Source: Pyrocephalus nanus
Taxonomy: Eukaryota > Chordata > Aves > Passeriformes > Tyrannidae
DNA: 64,000 nt
NCBI GenBank assembly: GCA_038380795.1
Contig: CM076264.1
Span: 16,011,501 to 16,075,500 of the forward strand
Direction of reading: 5' to 3'
Under the pieces are notes generated by a model. The model did not search any database. It was not told where the DNA came from and was given only the letters and a program-made list of their open reading frames with translations. Below are positions 58,100 to 64,000 of this stretch, in pieces (position 1 is the stretch's first letter; each line of letters begins with the position of its first letter). The translations under genes were made by a program, and so were the position numbers.

Positions 58100-58369
58100 C
58101 AGGCACGGAGAGGTGTGCAATGGCACCAGCATCCGTGCTCTGCACCGTCCTGCTACGTTTGTTTTAGATGCCATAAATAAAAACATGAGTGGAGCAGCGC
58201 CACGGAAGTATTTACAGAATAATTTTCAATTGCTGACACTGCCAGGCTAAGCACTGAATGCTAAAGTTTATGATGTGTAATGCCTTGGGCTACCACGGCC
58301 CCAATTTGGACAAACCTGCCATTAACACCCGTGTGGCAGTTATTTTACTGGGGGTGACAGATTGTGAGG

Positions 58370-59350
58370 TAGGGAGAGTAATTCAGACTATTACCCAGGT
58401 GAAGGCATGAAAGCTCAGTGATATATGAAGACCACTTAAATTCATTGTATCTTGTACATCACATCTTTGATAGATTATAGCTGTGGCATTAAAATGGAAA
58501 TGATTTCTCTGAGGCCTGACAGGGGCTGGGGTGACCCGTGACCTCCCTCTGAGGAATGTGACTGACCGAATTATCAGTTAAGAGAAAAATCTATGGGGAA
58601 TAGACTCACAGTGATGGAGAATCCACCATGCATATATATTTTTTTTAACTTTTGCTTTGATTGAAGGCTGCGGTACTTGAGCATCCCCCCAACCTCCTCC
58701 TCTCCTTGTCTCCCTGATCCCCCCAGCCAATCCCAGACTCCTCCGCTCTGATTCCAGATCAGCCGGGCCCCCGATATTGATTGAAAAATTGTTATTAGAG
58801 ATAGTAGGTCTTCCTGCATGCTGCCTACTGATTTAATTTGGAAAACACTTAATTTTATGAAGCGGTAAATGATAGTGGCACGCTCTCTTGTGTTAGGGAG
58901 CAGCTGGCTCTTTAGCTGTTCACCGTCACTACTCCCAGGTGTCCTCTTTGCAATCATGTGTTCCCTTCCCCTTTGCTTAACAAGTTATTTCAATTTCTAA
59001 ACGAATGCTGAACAAGAGAAAGACAACATGCAAATTGAGATCCCAGCCGCCATTCACACATGAAAAAGTTCCCCTGGAATTCCCTCAACTCTGCCCGTCC
59101 CTCCCGCCCTCCCTCTGCATCTGTCAGGAAAAAACAGAGCCCTTGTTCTCATCAGATTGTTTTTACCAATGACCTGACACCACCATCTATAATTAATTAC
59201 ATCATTTACATTAGACTATTGACTAAACAAATACATAAATCATAGGCAGAGTCAATAGACGCAGACATATTTAATCATGTTCTAAATAATGATTACTGCT
59301 CCCATAATGCAATAATTATTTTCAGCAGCTGACTTGAATTAATCTTCTGT
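58370..59350. promoter_or_regulatory. Large candidate conserved noncoding region, about 29 kb downstream of NKX6-1
   Basis: Nearly 1 kb of complex sequence dense in developmental factor sites: TTTGATAGATTATAGC near 58,465, GATATTGATTGAAAAATTG near 58,773, TTAATTTGGAAAACAC, ACTTAATTTTATG, CATGCAAATTGAGATC near 59,028, ATAATTAATTACATC (the NKX6-type site TTAATTAC at 59,193-59,200), CATATTTAATCATG, AATAATGATTACTGC and GAATTAATCTTCTG near 59,335. A pyrimidine-rich stretch at 59,080-59,120 interrupts it. The strongest enhancer candidate in the right half by eye; conservation not verified. Confidence 0.5.
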
Positions 59351-61440
59351 CAAAGTGCCATCTGAAAAAAGAGAGCAGACCACGACAAAAATGAAAGCTG
59401 CAGCCCTGGTGATGGAGAAGCTGTCTAGCACTTCGCCCTCACTCTCCCTGTCTCCCTGCCTGCCTCTCCATCCCCATGAAGTCCAGGTCCCGGAGGACGC
59501 TCAGCACTGCCCAGTCAGTGTCCTCATCCTCCACCCTCACTCAGTGCTGGGCTCCCAAACAGCACACTGAGCATCCCCTGGGGCCGGCCCCAGCACCCAC
59601 TCTACTCCCACAAGACTCAAATCTGCTGGCAGGCAAAAGATGACCTCCCATTTACTCCAGTGCTCACGATTGTCCCTCTACACCTGAAGGGACGTAGTCT
59701 CTGCTCAGGCAGCCCTTTATCCATCCTCCCTTCTCTCTGTATGCAGGAACCTGGTTCGCAAGGTGCCGAATGTGTCTGAAAACCAGACGGACGTAACCCT
59801 GAATGGATTCTGCTCTCCGCAGAGGCTAATGCAATTAGGGTGAATTTAACTCTCATTTACTTAAAAGCATTTCAAAAGGCATTTCATTAATTTGCAAAAC
59901 ACACATCTGGTCCACTGTGCCGATCCGCCTGGCATGCTTTGACCATGGCATGTTTTCAAAGGGCCTTGAGGATGGTGCTGTGCTCCTCCCCCTCATTTCC
60001 ACGGCAGCTGAAAACCTCCTCCCAGCAAAGCCCATGTGAGCATCCATGTGAAGAGCCCCATTTCCCCACAGGATCATGTCCCCAGTGATTAGCTTATGGT
60101 GCCATGATATAGGAAGCACAGTATTTTACTGGAGAAAGGCTTAATCATTGCAGGGGCTGCTGCAGCTCTCAGTAGGTATTCTCAGAGGAGAAGCAAGGAA
60201 AATTCCCAATGCAGGGTAAGCAGCATCAGAAAAGGTTTAGGATTGGGAATCCTCCAAGGAGGAGTTGAGCCTGTTAAGAAACTTTTGGGTTGACAGCTTT
60301 AAGTTGAGAGGAGCAGGAAGAAGCTCTAACTGAGAGAAGTTTGGGTAATTTATGGGGCTCTTCACATTGCAACAAGCACAAGAGTGGTTTCGCAAAGGGA
60401 GGAGAAACCTCGTAACAACTTTCCTCCCTCACTACTGATGAGACTAACAGCCTTCAGTCAATGAGCTATTTTGATAACGAGTAGCTTGACAAAGCGGGAT
60501 TGTGCTGCAGGTAACTCCAGCCCCTACAACCATTTTGCCATGTTACTGCACACTGGGACAAAAATTACTTTGCATCAGACACTGGACAAGGGCTTCAAAG
60601 TTCTGCAAGACATAAACTCTGCTGTATCAGGTGTTATCCAGCTTCTAACAGAAAGGAGTTAGCACGTCTCTAAACTGACCATTGCATAGTTTTTCCCATT
60701 CTTCTCTCATTGTCAAGATTCTACACCCAGTAAGTTTAATCCAGAAAAGCCCTTCTGTTTCTGAGGGTGAAGGAAGTGTAATAAGGATCACTAGATAATT
60801 CAAGGTATGGAATTGTATAGGAAATTCAATTCTAAATAAAAATTTTCATTCCTTTCCAAAAATTTAAAAAAAAAAAAAAGGAAGAAAAAAAGGGCAAACT
60901 TTAATTTCCCAAGTAGGAGATAGTTATACTATAGACTATCCAGTAGCACTAACATTTTACATGTACAGCTGATTCTTCCTATCAATACACATTTGCAGTA
61001 ACACAAATCTAAATCAGCGCAAGGAGATGTAATGAATGGCATTTGGAGGTATACTTTGGCATTCATAGGACCTCCCAACACAGCACTTTTTAACACTTTT
61101 CTAAAATAGAAGAATTGGGCAGACTACACTGAAATATTCATGAAGGATAATGAAAAAAAACAGCTGTCAATGACAGTGTTATAGGCTGGTTAATATTGTA
61201 TGATGAGTGTGTTATAACCATAAATAAACAATAAGTATAAATGATATTGAATATAAATAATCACTAATACAAACAATAAATAATAAAATATAAGCTCAAG
61301 TGGGTGATGTGATAGAATCAGGAGAGGCATCAACTACTGAATGGTTTTCCCTTCTATTCCTCGGTCTCTCAAAAAGCTTTCAGAGCTGATAATGTTATTC
61401 TCTGCTATCAGAACCAGAACAATGCAGTATGCTGTGCTTC
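59351..61440. other. Intergenic sequence
   Basis: A run of A at 60,866-60,878 and an AT-rich stretch at 61,190-61,300 with several AATAAACA-type (FOX-like) motifs. No gene recognised. Confidence 0.4.
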
Positions 61441-61489
61441 TTTTTCTTTCAACGTGCACTGATAGCATTTCAACAATATGCTATTGTAA

Positions 61490-61730
61490 TAAAAAATAGC
61501 AGTCTTGACCTTCTAGAGGGTACGAACCTTAAATGGGCACAAAAGGAATGAACCAGAAGAATGTATTGCCAATAATGTTATTTTATTCCCCGGAACTGAA
61601 AGGAATTTGCGTAAGCCATGTAATTGCAGTTTGTTTAAATGCAACCCTCAGCCTCAGACTTTAATCGCTAGGGAAAATGGTAAAATAGTTTGATTGGTTG
61701 TACATGTAAAATATTAAATACAGCGAGGAG
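61490..61730. promoter_or_regulatory. Candidate conserved noncoding element
   Basis: Contains TTGCCAATAATGTTATTTTATTCCCCGG, GCCATGTAATTGCAG, GACTTTAATCGCTAGGG and TTTGATTGGTTG, an ordered mixture of homeodomain and CCAAT-type motifs without repeats. Low-confidence call from composition. Confidence 0.3.
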
Positions 61731-63180
61731 AGTGAGAAATCTTCCAGAGAGAAAACACAAAGGAAGCAAGATAAAAACATTTGTGAGGCTCAGAGCATGA
61801 GCTGTATGGTGACATGAGAGGCGCAGATGCACTCTCTGGTTTGGTATGCATCCTACACGAGGGAAGGGCCAAGTCAACCAACTCTCCAAATCTCTTTCTC
61901 CAGCAGTATAATAGGAACAGGAAATTCCTCATGCCTTTCTACCTTACAAGCTTTAATAAGAAACATTCTAGCATTGATGAAGAGAGTAAAGCCCAGCAGA
62001 AATGTTGCACACAGCAGCGGTAGCACAATGCTGGACCACAGTGGCAAAAAATCAGCTTCACTATTGTAATCTGATAAGACTGATCTAACTCTCCCTATCA
62101 AATCTTTCTTGCCCCAGAAACCAGTGTCACTCTTGGGAAACTTTTTGGAGGTGTCTCTCCTTAACCTGGTGCTCAGTATTCACTGAACGTCTTGACAAGC
62201 AACCTGCAGGATGCTAGTGAAAGCTTACAAAAAGTTGGAGAGCTTGACTGATTGCCCTAAGACTGTGCAGGTGCCTGCCCATAGGAAGATGTGGAATATT
62301 CAATCATCAAGGAATTCACATTCACTCCCTGTTTACGTGATGCCTTCTGAATTTATCTTATCTAAGTAACCTGCTGTGTCTCACCCGAAGGCCATACTTT
62401 AATTACCCCACTACAGCTAGGCCTTTGAACCCATTTATTATCTTGGCCTATCTTCTGTTCTCCCCACCAATCTGAACATATTTGTGAGCAGTACATGGCT
62501 GTTGAGAGACTGTGGTGCAGATGGAGACTTTCACAGGGAGATGCTTTGTCTAAAGTAGCTGCTTGAAGCCTATTAATCAGAGCCATGACTGAATTCAGAT
62601 GAGAACTTCCCACTCAGGAGCAAACTTTGCTATGGCACTCCTGTCACTAGGGAAAACTAACAGGTTTTCCCATGCCAGGAGCAGGTAAAGAAGCCAGAAT
62701 CCACACTGTTTCATGTAGCACTGCAAGATGCTCAGGTTCTGTATTAAAAAAAATATTCTCTGCAGAACAGGAATCACAGTCTCACTATCTTCAACCAGCT
62801 CTATGAGTTCCGCACATCTTTTTTGTCATTTTCTTTCTTGCACCTCTTTTGTTGCTGTGTCAGCATTTGTCTCCACTTTCCGAGTCTCATTGAATAGTTT
62901 TTATTAGAGACCACTTCTCCCTGTTTTGTTGGTTTTATTGCAAGTATATTTTAAAATGACTCCACCAGTGAGGTTTGGTTTTTCAAAGCCAAAAGAGAAG
63001 TCATGGCCAAGCCCCTGTTATTGGAGAGAGAGGCCAAGAGCTGGAGAAATCTTCTTGCCTTTCCATCACCTGAATATGATCCTGGGGGAATGGTTGCCTG
63101 CTGGTGTAAACAGCAGCATGTATATGAGCTCACAGCCAGCCCCAAAATCTTTAAAAAAGAAATAAGGTTCACTTATTACA
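61731..63180. other. Intergenic sequence without recognised features
   Basis: No gene, transposon or strong motif cluster recognised. Confidence 0.4.
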
Positions 63181-63189
63181 GACAGAGGT

Positions 63190-64000
63190 AAGTAGCCAAG
63201 TGATACGGTTATTTATAAACTTTTGATAAGTCTGTCATTTTTAGCTATGTTTAAAAGCAACCTTTTAAAATGATGTTTCAGGAACACAGTCAACAGTAAA
63301 GCGAGCTGGTCTTTGGCTTGATTAGATTTTGCTCCCTTTACCTTGATGAAATGATGGCTTATTAGCATTCCAAAATGAGAGTGCGCTCTAAATGTAAGTG
63401 GATTTTAATACAATCTTTTTGAGGAAATGTCAAACTGTATTGGGTATGTCTCCTCCCTGCCCCCCTTCTCTTCCCCGAATAGCAGAGTTCAGCAAGGAAC
63501 CGTGCCAAAATAATGAGTGAGGGACAGAGGGAATTTCAGAGTCAAGGTAAAAGATGAGAAATAAATTCTGCCAACAATAATGTCACTGTGGTTCTGCCAC
63601 CACCTGCTTAATTCATTGACTTTCCTTTGGTTTTGCAGCAGTGTAACCAGCAAGGCTTTGGCTCCCACATTTCTCATAACTAAATTAGCACTTAAACCCA
63701 CATAACAAAAGCTGGAGTCTTTGCTGGTGTAAATTAGTACCAACCGGCACAGTTAATTATAGAGGCTGGAAAAGTCATGGTCGTGCCAAGCAGTTTTACT
63801 CTCTTGTGCATCCTGGTTTATTTGGGATTACTGGAGCTGTGCACGCATGGGCCTTAGGAGGTTACAGGGCCAAGGAAAAATTATTATGCAAAGTTACCAA
63901 AGTCCGGAGTAAAAAAAACCCAACAAGCCTAAACCTCAAACAGGCAAAGTATACCTGCTTAAATTAAATTAAATATTAACATCCCCTGCTTTACAGTTAC
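63190..64000. promoter_or_regulatory. Candidate conserved noncoding element at the right edge
   Basis: AT-rich, non-repetitive sequence with GGTTATTTATAAAC, GGCTTGATTAGATTTTGC near 63,315, GATGGCTTATTAGCATTCC near 63,352, and CACAGTTAATTATAGAGG near 63,750. Similar in character to the region at 58,370-59,350. Confidence 0.35.

Noticed and set aside
1..64000. Search for bacterial-type systems, CRISPR arrays, tRNA or rRNA genes
   Set aside because: Spliced vertebrate genes, CR1 and an avian-type LTR show this is bird nuclear DNA. No repeat-spacer array or structural RNA gene was seen.

Overview
The window is vertebrate nuclear DNA, most likely from a songbird or another neoavian bird. Three things point there: CR1 LINE fragments of avian type, a solo LTR that I recognise as the ERVL-type TguLTR5-like family common in passerines, and compact CpG-rich genes. 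Only two protein-coding genes can be supported, and they are arranged head to head. The 5' end of CDS1 (CDP-diacylglycerol synthase 1) lies on the minus strand at the left edge. The complete coding region of the homeobox gene NKX6-1 lies on the plus strand in the middle. The same divergent pair, as I recall it, sits on human chromosome 4q21, so this looks like conserved synteny.

Left part (1-11,050): intron 2 (partial), exon 2, an 8.4-kb intron 1 and exon 1 of CDS1, with the promoter CpG island at about 10,040-11,000. The LTR (9,481-10,025) lies in intron 1, only about 330 bp from the exon 1 splice donor, antisense to the gene. The remaining CDS1 exons lie beyond position 1. Middle part (11,050-25,690): no recognisable gene. 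It holds homopolymer tracts, one CR1 3' end (about 20,834-20,990), two CpG-rich blocks (about 23,440-23,740 and 24,340-24,900) and, between those blocks, a perfect PBX-PREP motif.

NKX6-1 locus (25,690-31,200): a homopurine tract of about 700 bp (25,702-26,430), a CpG island, a TATA-like box, two short upstream ORFs, and three coding exons (27,065-27,674; 28,310-28,482; 29,423-29,674) giving a 344-residue protein with its eh1 repressor motif, NK6 motif, complete homeodomain and acidic tail. A poly(A) signal follows at 29,937. NKX6-1 is a homeodomain transcription factor of ventral neural tube and pancreatic beta-cell lineages; CDS1 makes CDP-diacylglycerol at the ER. They are neighbours, not pathway partners.

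Right part (31,200-64,000): about 33 kb without a recognisable gene. It begins with several GC-rich blocks (31,500-36,150), then AT-rich stretches dense in homeodomain-type sites that look like conserved noncoding enhancers. These calls rest on composition and motifs only and need alignment to be confirmed. This half also holds a CR1 copy whose reverse transcriptase core is missing (43,641-44,650) and an older CR1-like relic (54,690-55,060). I found no tRNA, rRNA, CRISPR array, bacterial gene or novel gene system. The most interesting signals are regulatory: palindromic homeodomain sites, a tandemly duplicated kappaB-like element, the LTR beside the CDS1 promoter, and the large AT-rich candidate enhancers.
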